Notes under the pieces: generated by a model
What the model saw: only the letters and a program-made list of their open reading frames with translations
The model's database searches: none
Told to the model about the DNA's origin: nothing
Assembly: GCF_006715495.1 (NCBI RefSeq)
Contig: NZ_VFNI01000004.1
Location: forward strand, 191,013-255,012
Length of the DNA stretch: 64,000 nt
Reading direction: 5' to 3'
Source of the DNA: Herbaspirillum sp. SJZ106
GTDB taxonomy: Bacteria; Pseudomonadota; Gammaproteobacteria; Burkholderiales; Burkholderiaceae_D
Shown here: piece by piece, positions 16,097 through 25,176 of the stretch
Layout of the letters: each line of letters starts with the position of its first letter
Position numbering within the stretch: position 1 is the first letter of the stretch
Position numbers and translations under genes: made by a program

Positions 16097-17707
16097 TTAT
16101 TGGCCGGCCGTGGCCGAGACCGGCACGATCGCCTTCTTCCTGTCGGCGGCGCTGGCCAGGGCCTTTTCCTTGGCCGCCGCCGCGGCTTTGGCGGCATTGT
16201 TGGGGGCGGCTTTCTTGCCGGCCTTGGCGACCTTGGCTGGCGGCGTATCCGGGGCGGCCAGGGCCAATGCGGCCTGTTGTTCGTTGAACGGCGTCTGTGC
16301 CAGATACAACGCCGGTCCGGAAGTGCGCATGGTCACCACGGCGTAATTGCCGGAGAGCTTCACTTCCCGTGTCAGTTGGCTGGTGCCGGAGAGCAGGCTG
16401 ATGGTGTGCGCCCCGACCGGCAGCTTGACCCGCGCCACCGAGAAGAAGCCCGGCAGGGTGCGCCAGGTGCGTTCATCGGCCACTTCCGCCACCACCGAGC
16501 CGACCTTGGCCGCCAGGCTCAGCAGCGAGCCGAAGGCTCCCATCGAGCCGGCGTTGTCGTCGATGGCTTTCTGGGCGACGCCGCGCGTGATGGCGCGCAC
16601 CGAGGAGCGCGCAATGATGCCGGGCATCTCGTCGGAGAGCGCCTTGCGCGCCATCTGGTCGACGCTGGTGAGCAGGGCGACCGGCGCGGACTTGCCATCG
16701 ATGTTGATGGCCGCGGGCACCATCGAGCTATCCGCGGCGCGGATCACCGGCCAGGAAATCGGCGTGGCGATGATGGACAGGCCGCTGCGTCCCGGGATCG
16801 GCAGCATGATGGGCAGGGTCATGGAGGAGATGGCCGGGGCGCTGCCCGATTCGATCACGATCAGGGTATCGACCAGCTTGGGCGAGCGGGCGCGCACGCG
16901 GCCGTCGAGCCCCTTGAGCCCGTCTTCCAGCACCGGCTCGCCCGGGCGCATCTCGATTGCCTTGCGGTAACCTGCCGCAGCCAGCGAAGGTTCGCCCAGG
17001 CTTTCGTAGACGAAGCCGGCCAGGTAGTTGGCGATCGCGGATTCATAGGAATTCTTCAGCGCCTGCACTTGCGGATCGACCAGGGTCTCGACCGGATAAC
17101 CGCTGAGTTCCTTGAACGAGGTCGTCTTCAGTCCCTTGGACTCGGCGCTGCTTTTGGCTTGTTCCAGCTCCTTGCTGCGGAACTCGGCAATGATGGCCTC
17201 GCGTTCATGCATCTTCTTGATCTCGGTGCGCGCCGAATCCCAGTCGCCGATGGCCAGGTGGTCCAGCGCCAGCCGCAGGTTGATGAAGGTCTTTTCGTAG
17301 TCGCGGCCATCGTAGCGGCGGGTCGTGTCGTTGAGCACGAAGGAGCCGATGTCGCCGAACAGCTTGGACGGATCGCTCTTGGCCTGTTCTTCCCAGCCGC
17401 GCACCTTCTCGTCGGCGGCCAGCCAGCTTTCCTTGCTGGCCTCGTAGGCGCCTTTCATGCGCAGCAGCTCGCCCTTTTCCATGAAGTAGAGCAAGTCCTT
17501 GTCCTTGTCGGGATTTTGCTGTTCAAGCGTTTGCAGCGCGAGGTCGGGATTGCCGCCCTGCATGGCGCCGACGGTGCTGCTGGCCTTGTTGTCGTAGCCC
17601 TGGGTAGCGCACCCGGCGATGAGTCCGGCTGCCATGGCCCCCGCGCACAGGCGTTTGCCCAAGAACAGGGCCGCCATTGTCCTTTGGCCGTTCGGCTTGA
17701 TTTGCAT
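16097..17707 (-). CDS. COG3014-type lipoprotein of the lpoB neighbourhood
   Basis: A 536-residue lipoprotein from the ATG at 17707, with lipobox LIAGCATQG and a GGAG ribosome site 9 nt upstream. The N-terminal half is helical and TPR-like (LYFMEKGELLRMKGAYEAS, FINLRLALDHLAIGDWDSA, IANYLAGFVYESLGE). The C-terminal half is beta-rich, and the last about 60 residues are an Ala/Lys-rich tail. Such proteins commonly head lpoB-ycfL groups in gamma- and betaproteobacteria; their function is not known. As first gene of a four-gene minus-strand operon it is divergent from the LuxR-type regulator at 17926, with a shared upstream region of about 220 nt. Confidence 0.75.
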   Translation of the reverse strand: MQIKPNGQRTMAALFLGKRLCAGAMAAGLIAGCATQGYDNKASSTVGAMQGGNPDLALQTLEQQNPDKDKDLLYFMEKGELLRMKGAYEASKESWLAADEKVRGWEEQAKSDPSKLFGDIGSFVLNDTTRRYDGRDYEKTFINLRLALDHLAIGDWDSARTEIKKMHEREAIIAEFRSKELEQAKSSAESKGLKTTSFKELSGYPVETLVDPQVQALKNSYESAIANYLAGFVYESLGEPSLAAAGYRKAIEMRPGEPVLEDGLKGLDGRVRARSPKLVDTLIVIESGSAPAISSMTLPIMLPIPGRSGLSIIATPISWPVIRAADSSMVPAAINIDGKSAPVALLTSVDQMARKALSDEMPGIIARSSVRAITRGVAQKAIDDNAGSMGAFGSLLSLAAKVGSVVAEVADERTWRTLPGFFSVARVKLPVGAHTISLLSGTSQLTREVKLSGNYAVVTMRTSGPALYLAQTPFNEQQAALALAAPDTPPAKVAKAGKKAAPNNAAKAAAAAKEKALASAADRKKAIVPVSATAGQ

Positions 17708-17925
17708 GATGAGTTTCTCCCCGGAATTGCCAGCATCCCAGTCGTGCATGTCCCCTGACAGTTGCTCCTGTGAAAAAGCGAGCCGACTGACTGTTTGGCA
17801 AGAAAAATTCTAGAGAAATGCAACACAAAAAGCCTCATCCGTTTGAATGAGAAAGTGAAATGTTCTATGCTCGGAAGCGGGAAGGCCAATCAAGTCGCCA
17901 CAGTGAGCGACATGGGGATAAAACA

Positions 17926-19065
17926 ATGAAAACCGCCAATCAGGAACAGCGGTTCGACCAACTGGTCGGGCTGATTTACGAGTCGGTGCAACATCCCGGG
18001 CAGCTGGCGCCGCTCATGGAATCGATATGCGATGAGATCGGCGCGGTCGCCGGGCATTACCTCCACATGGATATGTCGACCCGGGAGGTGTTCAGCTCCG
18101 TCATCAGCAATCCCATCTTCAACGCCGCCGATGTCGAATACCGGACTTACTACAACAGCGTCGACGAGCGCCTGCAGTGGGTTGCCGCCGGCGCCGTCGG
18201 CGAGTGGCGCGCGGACTACGAGCGCTTCGACGAAAGCTTCGTGCGCCGTAGCGAGATCTATAACGATTTCCTGTTCAAGCACGGCGCGCGCCACATGGTT
18301 CTCGGCCGTGTCGGCGGCGAGGGCCTGGACAATGAAGTGCTGTCGTTCCTGCGCCCGGTCGGCGCCGGGCATTACGACGCCGACGATCTCCAGCTGCTGG
18401 AACGCATCACCGGGCACATGATCCGTTCCTCCGTGCTGCGGCGGCGCCTGCGCGCCCTGGAAAGCCAGCAGCAGGCCGACCAGGCCCTGCTGAAATACTT
18501 TCCCTACGGTACGGTGTGGGTCGATGCCGCCTGCCGCGTGGCGTCGTTCAACAACGTGGCGGCAGACATGCTGGCCGGCGCCGACGGCATCTGCGTGAAG
18601 GCGCAACGCTTGCGCCTGGCCGACCCCGGCGCCGATGCCATGCTGGTTGCCGCCGTCAGCCAGGCCACCGGCGCTGAAGGCCGGCGCGGGCAATGGTTTG
18701 CCGCCCGCCGCGAGCGGGGCGGGCAGCCGCTGGTGGTGTCGGTCATTCCGGCGCAACCGGACCGCCAGGCCGGTTTTGCCGATGACAGCGGGCCGCTGGC
18801 CCTGGTGATCCTGCAGGACATGGGCCGGCAGCAGCTGCCGCGCAGCGCCATATTGCGCAAGATGTTCGGCCTGACCCCGGCCGAAGCCCGCCTGGCCGAA
18901 GCGCTGCTCGATAACGACACCATCGAGAGCTATGCGCAAAAAGCCGATGTCAGCCGCAATACGGTGCGCACCCATATGGCCAGCCTGTTCTCCAAGACCG
19001 GCACGCGGCGCCAGGCGGAACTCCTGCGCATCCTGATGATGGCCGAACCGCCGATCCGTATCTGA
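17926..19065 (+). CDS. LuxR-type transcriptional regulator with an unassigned N-terminal sensor region
   Basis: A 379-residue protein ending in a LuxR helix-turn-helix (FGLTPAEARLAEALLDN, then VSRNTVRTHMASLFSKTG). The first about 300 residues hold no receiver domain. A PAS-like segment may lie near YFPYGTVWVDAACRVASFNN (about 195-215). The ligand is unknown. ATG 17926 follows GGGGA at 7-nt spacing. It is divergent from the COG3014-ycfL-lpoB operon, so control of that operon is possible but unproven. thrC begins 103 nt downstream with its own promoter. Confidence 0.82.
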   Translation: MKTANQEQRFDQLVGLIYESVQHPGQLAPLMESICDEIGAVAGHYLHMDMSTREVFSSVISNPIFNAADVEYRTYYNSVDERLQWVAAGAVGEWRADYERFDESFVRRSEIYNDFLFKHGARHMVLGRVGGEGLDNEVLSFLRPVGAGHYDADDLQLLERITGHMIRSSVLRRRLRALESQQQADQALLKYFPYGTVWVDAACRVASFNNVAADMLAGADGICVKAQRLRLADPGADAMLVAAVSQATGAEGRRGQWFAARRERGGQPLVVSVIPAQPDRQAGFADDSGPLALVILQDMGRQQLPRSAILRKMFGLTPAEARLAEALLDNDTIESYAQKADVSRNTVRTHMASLFSKTGTRRQAELLRILMMAEPPIRI

Positions 19066-19108
19066 TGGCCTGCCGGCGGCAAAAGTGAGCGCGGCAGTGG
19101 CGGGACGC

Positions 19109-19114
19109 TATAAT
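19109..19114 (+). promoter_or_regulatory. Probable -10 element of the thrC promoter
   Basis: A perfect TATAAT lies 53 nt upstream of the thrC ATG in otherwise GC-rich DNA. No good -35 hexamer stands 16-18 nt upstream, so an activator or a weak -35 may be used. Confidence 0.5.
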
Positions 19115-19167
19115 GAGCGACTTCTCCGATTCCCCCGCATTCACGCATCCTGCAGCCATCACACGTC

Positions 19168-20628
19168 ATGCAATACGTCTCTACCCGCGGTCACTCTGCC
19201 ACTCCTTCCTTTTCCGAAATCCTGCTGGGCGGCCTGGCGCCGGACGGCGGCCTGTACCTGCCGTCGCAATACCCGCAGGTAAGCGGCGCCGAGCTGGACC
19301 AATGGCGCAAGCTGTCCTATGCCGACCTGGCCTTCGAGGTGCTGAAGAAGTTCGCCACCGACATTCCCGAGGCCGACCTCAAGGCCCTGGCGCACAAGAC
19401 CTATACCGCCGACGTCTACCGCAATACCCGCGCCGGCGAAGACGCATCGCAGATCACCCCGCTGCGCACGCTGGAAGACCAGGACGGCAAGAAGCTGGTG
19501 CTGCAAGGCTTGTCCAACGGCCCGACCCTGGCCTTCAAGGACATGGCCATGCAATTGCTGGGCAACCTGTTCGAATACGCGCTGGCCAGGAAGGGCGCCG
19601 AACTCAACATCGTCGGCGCCACCTCGGGCGACACCGGCAGCGCCGCTGAATACGCCATGCGCGGCAAGCGCGGCATCCGCGTGTTCATGCTGTCGCCGCA
19701 CAGGAAGATGAGCGCCTTCCAGGCCGCGCAGATGTTCAGCCTGCAGGACCCCAACATCTTCAACATCGCCATCGAAGGCGTGTTCGACGACTGCCAGGAC
19801 ATCGTCAAGGCGATTTCCAACGACCTGGAATACAAGGCCGCCAAGAAGATCGGCACCGTCAATTCGATCAACTGGGCGCGCGTGGTCGCGCAGGTGGTGT
19901 ACTACTTCCGCGGCTACCTAGCGGCGACCGCCTCCAATGAGCAGAAGGTCTCGTTCACGGTGCCGTCGGGCAACTTCGGCAACATCTGCGCCGGCCACAT
20001 CGCGCGCATGATGGGGCTGCCGATCGACAAGCTGGTGGTGGCCACCAACGAGAACGACGTGCTCGACGAGTTCTTCCGCACCGGCGTCTACCGCGTGCGC
20101 AAGTCGGCCGAGACTTACCACACCAGCAGCCCCAGCATGGACATCAGCAAGGCCTCGAACTTCGAGCGCTTCATCTACGACCTGCTGGGCCGCGACAGCG
20201 ACCGCGTCAAGGCGCTGTTCCACAAGGTCGAGAGCGCCGGCGGCTTCGACCTGACCGGCAAGCCGGGCAGCGACGGCAACGAATTCGCCAGCGTGATCAA
20301 GTACGGTTTCGCCTCCGGGAAATCGACCCACGCCGACCGCCTGGACACCATCCGTTTCGCCGAAAAGAATTACGGCATCACGGTCGACACCCACACCGCC
20401 GACGGCATCAAGGTGGCGCGCGAGAACCTCGCGCCGGGAGTGACCATGATCGTGCTGGAAACCGCGCTGCCGGCCAAGTTCAACGAAACCATCCGCGAAG
20501 CGCTGGGCCGCGACGCCGACCGTCCGGCCGGGTTCGAGAACATCGAGGCGCTGCCGCAGCGTTTCGAAGTGATGCCGGCCGACGCCGTCAAGGTCAAGAG
20601 TTTCGTGGCGCAGCACACCGGCCTGTAA
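19168..20628 (+). CDS. thrC: Threonine synthase
   Basis: A 486-residue PLP enzyme that converts O-phosphohomoserine to threonine, the last step after hom and homoserine kinase. The N-terminus MQYVSTRGHS and GGLAPDGGLYLP are family hallmarks. The PLP lysine is K124 in LAFKDMAMQ, and VGATSGDTGSAAEYAM carries the phosphate-binding loop. SVPSGNFGNICAG-type residues (around 265-280) complete the cofactor site. A homoserine kinase gene is not in this window. It ends at a strong terminator. Confidence 0.96.
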   Translation: MQYVSTRGHSATPSFSEILLGGLAPDGGLYLPSQYPQVSGAELDQWRKLSYADLAFEVLKKFATDIPEADLKALAHKTYTADVYRNTRAGEDASQITPLRTLEDQDGKKLVLQGLSNGPTLAFKDMAMQLLGNLFEYALARKGAELNIVGATSGDTGSAAEYAMRGKRGIRVFMLSPHRKMSAFQAAQMFSLQDPNIFNIAIEGVFDDCQDIVKAISNDLEYKAAKKIGTVNSINWARVVAQVVYYFRGYLAATASNEQKVSFTVPSGNFGNICAGHIARMMGLPIDKLVVATNENDVLDEFFRTGVYRVRKSAETYHTSSPSMDISKASNFERFIYDLLGRDSDRVKALFHKVESAGGFDLTGKPGSDGNEFASVIKYGFASGKSTHADRLDTIRFAEKNYGITVDTHTADGIKVARENLAPGVTMIVLETALPAKFNETIREALGRDADRPAGFENIEALPQRFEVMPADAVKVKSFVAQHTGL

Positions 20629-20646
20629 GTTGCATCGATATGCCGG

Positions 20647-20682
20647 ACGCCGCCCGGACCCTCAAGTCCGTGCGGCGTTTTT
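20647..20682 (+). terminator. Rho-independent terminator after thrC
   Basis: ACGCCGC (20647-20653) pairs with GCGGCGT (20672-20678), with an inner CCGGAC/GTCCGT pairing, followed by TTTT. It lies 19 nt after the thrC stop. Confidence 0.88.
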
Positions 20683-20717
20683 CATGCGCAAGGTGTAATA
20701 CTGATTCGCTGTGCCGA

Positions 20718-20745
20718 TTGCATTAAAATGGCAGATCGCTATATC
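20718..20745 (+). promoter_or_regulatory. Possible sigma-70 promoter for moeA
   Basis: TTGCAT (20718-20723) and TATATC (20740-20745) are spaced 16 nt apart, just after the thrC terminator and 38 nt before the moeA ATG. Confidence 0.4.
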
Positions 20746-20782
20746 CGCACGGAATCAGCGAAAACCAGATAACAGGCCAGAC

Positions 20783-22066
20783 ATGCAAGCCAATACTTCT
20801 CTACCGAATCCAAGCGACAAAGCGGCGGCGCCGTCGCGCCCACCGCTACAAAGCGTGGCGCAGGCATTGAATACCTTGCTCGACGCCGCCGTGCCGGTGC
20901 AAGGCAGCCAGACCATCTCCACGCTCGACGCCTGCGGCCGTGTGCTGGCGGCCCCGGTACAGGCGCACATCAACGTGCCGGGCATGGACAATTCGCAGAT
21001 GGACGGCTATGCCGTGCGCGCCGCCGACTGCGCTTCGGGCCAGGCCCGCTTGCGCGTGTCGCAACGCATTCCCGCCGGCCATGTCGGCCAGCCGCTGCAA
21101 GCCGGCACCGCCGCACGCATCTTCACCGGCGCGATGATGCCCGCAGGCGCGGATGCGGTGGTCATGCAGGAGGCCTGTGACACCGAGGGCGAATACGTCA
21201 TCGTGCGCCACGTCCCGCAGCAGGGCGAATGGGTGCGCACCATCGGTGAAGATATCCGCCAGGGCAGCACCATCCTTGAAGCCGGCACCCGCTTGCGCCC
21301 GCAGGAGCTGGGTTTGGCGGCCTCGGTGGGGCAGGCCGAACTCTCCGTGCGGCGCCGCTTGCGCGTGGCGGTATTTTTCACCGGCGATGAGTTGGCCATG
21401 CCGGGCCAGCCGCTGAAGCCCGGCGCCATCTATAACTCCAACCGTTTCCTGCTGCGCGGCCTGCTGGAGAAACTGGGCTGCGAGATCACCGACTACGGCA
21501 TCGTCCCGGACAACCTCGACGCCACCCGCAAGACGCTGCGCGAGGCGGCGCAGCAGCATGACCTGATCATCACCAGCGGCGGCGTGTCGGTGGGCGAGGA
21601 AGACCACGTCAGGCCGGCGGTGGAAGCGGAAGGCCGCATCAACATGTGGCAGATCGCCATGAAGCCGGGCAAGCCGCTGGCCTTTGGCGAAGTGAACCGC
21701 CAGACGGCGCAAGAGGGGCGCGCCTTCTTCATCGGCCTGCCGGGCAACCCGGTATCGTCCTTTGTCACCTTCCTGGTCTTTGTGCGGCCCTTCCTGTTGT
21801 GCTTGCAGGGTTTGCCGCGCGCAGCCGTGCTGCCGCAGGCGCTGGCCATGCGCGCCGATTTCGCCTGGCCCAAGGCCGACCGCCGCCAGGAATTCCTGCG
21901 CGTGCGCCGCAACGCCAATGGCGGGCTCGACCTGTTTCCCAGCCAGGGCTCCAACGTGCTGACCTCGACCGTGTGGGCCGATGGCGTGGTCGACAATCCT
22001 GCCGGCAAGACCATTGCCGTGGGGGACATGGTCTCCTTCATTTCTTTCCAGGATTTGCTGTCATGA
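20783..22066 (+). CDS. moeA: MoeA, molybdopterin molybdenumtransferase
   Basis: A 427-residue enzyme that inserts molybdate into adenylylated molybdopterin to form the molybdenum cofactor. Landmarks are VPGMDNSQMDGYAVRA (substrate loop), ARIFTGAMMPAGADAVVMQE, the MogA-like core TSGGVSVGEEDHV, and FIGLPGNPVSSFVTF near the C-terminus. The ATG at 20783 has AGG 7 nt upstream. The open frame could start earlier at 20711, but that stretch lies before the predicted promoter -10 and is unrelated to MoeA. The gene overlaps moaD by 4 nt (ATGA). Confidence 0.95.
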   Translation: MQANTSLPNPSDKAAAPSRPPLQSVAQALNTLLDAAVPVQGSQTISTLDACGRVLAAPVQAHINVPGMDNSQMDGYAVRAADCASGQARLRVSQRIPAGHVGQPLQAGTAARIFTGAMMPAGADAVVMQEACDTEGEYVIVRHVPQQGEWVRTIGEDIRQGSTILEAGTRLRPQELGLAASVGQAELSVRRRLRVAVFFTGDELAMPGQPLKPGAIYNSNRFLLRGLLEKLGCEITDYGIVPDNLDATRKTLREAAQQHDLIITSGGVSVGEEDHVRPAVEAEGRINMWQIAMKPGKPLAFGEVNRQTAQEGRAFFIGLPGNPVSSFVTFLVFVRPFLLCLQGLPRAAVLPQALAMRADFAWPKADRRQEFLRVRRNANGGLDLFPSQGSNVLTSTVWADGVVDNPAGKTIAVGDMVSFISFQDLLS

Positions 22067-22320
22067 AAATCGAACTGCGTTTCTTCGCCAGCGTGCGCGA
22101 AGCACTCCAGACCACGCAGGAAGTCATCGAACTGCCGGCCAGCGTCAAGACCATCGGCGACGTGCGCGCCTTCCTGATCGGGCGTGGCGGTATCTGGGCC
22201 GAAGTGCTGGGGCCGGAAAAGAATTTGCGCATGGCTTACGACCATGTGATGGCCGAAGCCGATACCGAGATCGTCGATGGCGGCGAGGTGGCCTTCTTCC
22301 CGCCGGTCACGGGGGGCTGA
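22063..22320 (+). CDS. moaD: MoaD, molybdopterin synthase small (sulfur-carrier) subunit
   Basis: An 85-residue ubiquitin-fold protein. It begins MKIELRFFASVREAL and ends in the required double glycine (PPVTGG), which is adenylated and thiocarboxylated to donate sulfur for dithiolene formation. Its partner MoaE is encoded 2.2 kb downstream and not immediately adjacent. The ATG overlaps the moeA stop, indicating co-translation. Confidence 0.95.
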   Translation: MKIELRFFASVREALQTTQEVIELPASVKTIGDVRAFLIGRGGIWAEVLGPEKNLRMAYDHVMAEADTEIVDGGEVAFFPPVTGG

Positions 22321-22321
22321 C

Positions 22322-22954
22322 ATGCCCGCGAAGGACGATGCCTCGGCCGGCACGCTCGAACATTACAGCCGTAATGCCGAGGGGTTTCGCGCAGGCACCT
22401 GGGAGCACGACGTCAGCCAGAACATCGGCGCCTTGCTGGATGCGCTGGCGATGCGCCCCGGCATCGCCGGCCATGGGCCGTTCTCCATCCTCGACTTCGG
22501 TTGCGGCCCGGGGCGCGATTTGCTCACCTTGTCGAAGCTGGGGCATGAAGCGGTAGGCCTGGACGGCACGGAGGAATTCGTGTGCATGGCGCGCCAGGCT
22601 TCCGGCTGCGAGGTCTTGTGCCAGGATTTCGTGAAGCTCGATTTGCCGGCGCAGCGCTTCGACGGCATTTTCGCCAATGCTTCGCTGTTTCATGTGCCAT
22701 CGGCCGACCTGCCGCGTGTGCTGGCGCAACTGCGCGAAACGCTGAAGGAAGGGGGCATTTTGTTCAGTTCCAATCCGCGCGGCGACGATGAGGAAGGCTG
22801 GAGCGGCGAACGCTATGGCGTGTGGCATAGCCTGGAGGGCTGGCGCCGCTACCTGCTGGCTGCAGGATTTGCCGAATTGCGGCATTATTACCGCCCTGAC
22901 GGTTTGCCGCGCGAGCAGCAACCGTGGCTGGCCAGCGTCTGGCAAAAGACCTGA
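22322..22954 (+). CDS. Class I SAM-dependent methyltransferase
   Basis: A 210-residue methyltransferase. Motif I is ILDFGCGPGRDLLTL (about residues 57-71), motif II VGLDGTEEFV, and motif IV FDGIFANASLFHVP. The substrate cannot be told from sequence. It starts one nucleotide after the moaD stop, so it is almost certainly co-transcribed with moeA-moaD. It is not a known step of cofactor synthesis, and a trimethylation-type reaction on a small molecule would be guesswork. Confidence 0.85.
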   Translation: MPAKDDASAGTLEHYSRNAEGFRAGTWEHDVSQNIGALLDALAMRPGIAGHGPFSILDFGCGPGRDLLTLSKLGHEAVGLDGTEEFVCMARQASGCEVLCQDFVKLDLPAQRFDGIFANASLFHVPSADLPRVLAQLRETLKEGGILFSSNPRGDDEEGWSGERYGVWHSLEGWRRYLLAAGFAELRHYYRPDGLPREQQPWLASVWQKT

Positions 22955-23097
22955 TCTGACCGGCGATCCGCTGCAAGCGGGCCACGATCCGTTTTTTGGG
23001 AGGAGACAGGGCATGCGCCAAACATGCCTGTTCGAGGGGATGCACAAGACATCGTCCAGCGATGCGCATTCATCCACACCTGAAGAAGGAACCCGTC

Positions 23098-24468
23098 GTG
23101 ATATCAACCCAATTGGCCGCCTGGGCGGCCCAGGATACCCAGCTGTTGCTGGTCACCCTGCTGGCGCTGGTCGCCATCGTGGTGCTGATCAGTTTTCTCA
23201 GCATCGCTCCCTTTCTCTCCATCCTGATCGGCACCTTCGTGGCCGGCATCGGCGCCGGCCTGCCGCTGGAAGACATTGCCAAGGCATTCAGCAAGGGCGC
23301 CGGCAGCATCCTCGGTGAAGCCGGCATCATCATTGCGCTGGGCGCCATGCTGGGCGCGCTGATGGCCGATTCCGGCGCGGCCGACAAGATCGTCACTACC
23401 TTGCTGCGCTACGCGCGCGGCCGCACCATCCCCTGGATGATGGCGGCGGTGGCGCTGGTGATCGGCTTGCCGCTGTTCTTCGAAGTGGGCCTGGTGATGA
23501 TGGCGCCGATCATCTTCGTGATGGCGCGCCGCTCCGGCCTGCCGATCATGCGCGTGGCCATTCCCGCGCTGGCCGGCATGACCACGCTGCACGCCTTGTT
23601 GCCCCCGCACCCGGGGCCGTTGATCGCGGTGAGCGCGCTGCATGCCGACCTTGGCACCACCATGTTGCTGGGCTTGCTGGTGGCGATACCGGCGGTGATC
23701 ATCGCCGGCCCCCTGTATGGCAACTTCCTGGCGCCGCGCCTGAACGTGGTCGAGCCGGACCAGATCGGCAAGCTGTTCGCCGGGCGCGAGCAGAAATCGC
23801 AGCCCGGTTTCGTGCCGGCGCTGGTCACCATCCTGTTGCCGGTGGCGCTGATGCTGGGCCGCACCGTGGCGCGCATCTGGGTCACGCCCAAGACCGGGCT
23901 GTATGAGATGCTGAACTTCTTCGGTGAGCCCATCATTGCGCTGACCGTCACGGTCCTGTTCGCCGTGGTGGTGCTGGGCTGGGGCCAGGGCACCAGCCGC
24001 TTCGATGTCGGCGCCACCTTGCGCAAGGCGCTGCCGCCGATCGCCGGCCTGCTGCTGACCATCGGCGCCGGCGGCGGCCTGAAGCAGGCGCTGCTGAGCG
24101 CTGGCATCAGCGACACCATCACCAAGATCGCAACCGGCACCCATGTGCCGCTGATCCTGCTGGCCTGGATCATCGCCGTGGCGCTGCGCCAGGCGACCGG
24201 CTCGGCCACGGTGGCCACCACCGCCACCGCCGGCATCGTGGCGCCGCTGGTGGCGGGCCTCTCGGCTACCCACAATTCGCTGATGGCGCTGGCCATCGGC
24301 GCCGGTTCGGTATTCTTCTGCCACGTCAATGACGCCGGTTTCTGGATGGTCAAGGAATACTTCGGCCTGAACCTGAAGCAGACGCTGGCGACCTGGTCGG
24401 TGATCCAGACCCTGGTGTCGGTGATCGGCCTGGGCATGACGTTGCTGTTGTGGGGCATACTGGTCTAA
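23098..24468 (+). CDS. GntP-family gluconate/organic acid:proton symporter
   Basis: A polytopic permease of 456 residues from a GTG start with an AAGAAGGA ribosome site 7 nt upstream. About 12 hydrophobic segments are present. GntP signatures include GAGSILGEAGIIIALGAMLG, LPLFFEVGLVMMAPIIF, HALLPPHPGPL and the C-terminal ATGSATVATTATAGI with FCHVNDAGFWMVK. The substrate is probably gluconate or a related sugar acid. No gluconate kinase or dehydratase lies nearby, so its regulation and pathway context are unclear. It separates moaD from moaE. Confidence 0.9.
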   Translation: MISTQLAAWAAQDTQLLLVTLLALVAIVVLISFLSIAPFLSILIGTFVAGIGAGLPLEDIAKAFSKGAGSILGEAGIIIALGAMLGALMADSGAADKIVTTLLRYARGRTIPWMMAAVALVIGLPLFFEVGLVMMAPIIFVMARRSGLPIMRVAIPALAGMTTLHALLPPHPGPLIAVSALHADLGTTMLLGLLVAIPAVIIAGPLYGNFLAPRLNVVEPDQIGKLFAGREQKSQPGFVPALVTILLPVALMLGRTVARIWVTPKTGLYEMLNFFGEPIIALTVTVLFAVVVLGWGQGTSRFDVGATLRKALPPIAGLLLTIGAGGGLKQALLSAGISDTITKIATGTHVPLILLAWIIAVALRQATGSATVATTATAGIVAPLVAGLSATHNSLMALAIGAGSVFFCHVNDAGFWMVKEYFGLNLKQTLATWSVIQTLVSVIGLGMTLLLWGILV

Positions 24469-24579
24469 GCCGGTTCGGCCGGGGCCTGGCGCAAGCCGGG
24501 CTCCGCGTCGTTTGCGTCGCTTTCGCGCCCGCCGGCGCTGTTAGAATCTGTCGCTGCACTTCACTTTATTTCCGCTGCC

Positions 24580-25032
24580 ATGCCCGTTCGCGTCCAGACC
24601 GCCGATTTCGATCTTTCCACCGAAGTGGCGCAACTGCGCCTGGCCAATCCCAAGGTCGGCGCGGTGGTGAGCTTCGTCGGTACCGTGCGCGACCTGAATG
24701 AGGGCGCGGAAGTGTCCGGGATGGAGCTGGAACATTACCCCGAGATGACTGGGCGCGCGCTGGAGCAGATCGTGGCACAAGCCAGGGAGCGCTGGCCGAT
24801 CTTCGATGCGCTGGTGATCCATCGCGTCGGCCCCATGCAGCCGCTGGAGCAGATCGTGCTGGTGGCCGTGACTGCGCGCCATCGGGGCGAAGCTTTCGCC
24901 GCCTGTGAATTCATCATGGATTACCTCAAGACCCGGGCGCCGTTCTGGAAGAAGGAGCAGACGCCGGACGGCGCGCGCTGGGTCGACGCGCGCGAAAGCG
25001 ATGACGCCGCATTGGGCAAGTGGGATAACTGA
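24580..25032 (+). CDS. moaE: MoaE, molybdopterin synthase large subunit
   Basis: A 150-residue catalytic subunit that converts precursor Z (cPMP) to molybdopterin with sulfur from MoaD. GAVVSFVGTVRDLNEG is the usual N-terminal region, HRGEAFAACEFIMDYLKTRAP carries the active-site lysine K117, and FWKKEQ carries K124/K125. These correspond to E. coli K119 and K126. It follows gntP by 111 nt; a TAGAAT hexamer about 35 nt upstream could be a local -10 but lacks a partner. Confidence 0.95.
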   Translation: MPVRVQTADFDLSTEVAQLRLANPKVGAVVSFVGTVRDLNEGAEVSGMELEHYPEMTGRALEQIVAQARERWPIFDALVIHRVGPMQPLEQIVLVAVTARHRGEAFAACEFIMDYLKTRAPFWKKEQTPDGARWVDARESDDAALGKWDN

Positions 25033-25044
25033 CGCCGGGATAAC

Positions 25045-25074
25045 GCGCCATCATTGGCGCCGCCGTGATGGCGC
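25045..25074 (+). terminator. Possible terminator hairpin after moaE
   Basis: A 9-bp perfect stem GCGCCATCA/TGATGGCGC has a 12-nt loop, 12 nt after the moaE stop. No U-tract follows, so termination strength is doubtful. Confidence 0.4.
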
Positions 25075-25176
25075 ACAAGCTTTATCCTCATCCTCCATTT
25101 AGAGGCCGAGACGCGCACGGTGCGGTGACCGGGCTTGGTTTTTGTCCGCGTGCTCGGAAGGAAGTAATCTACAATA

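Noticed and set aside
22966-23040. A terminator between the methyltransferase and gntP genes (short CCGCT/AGCGG hairpin and a T-run)
   Set aside because: The hairpin is only 5 bp and the T-run is about 15 nt away, so it does not form a standard terminator.
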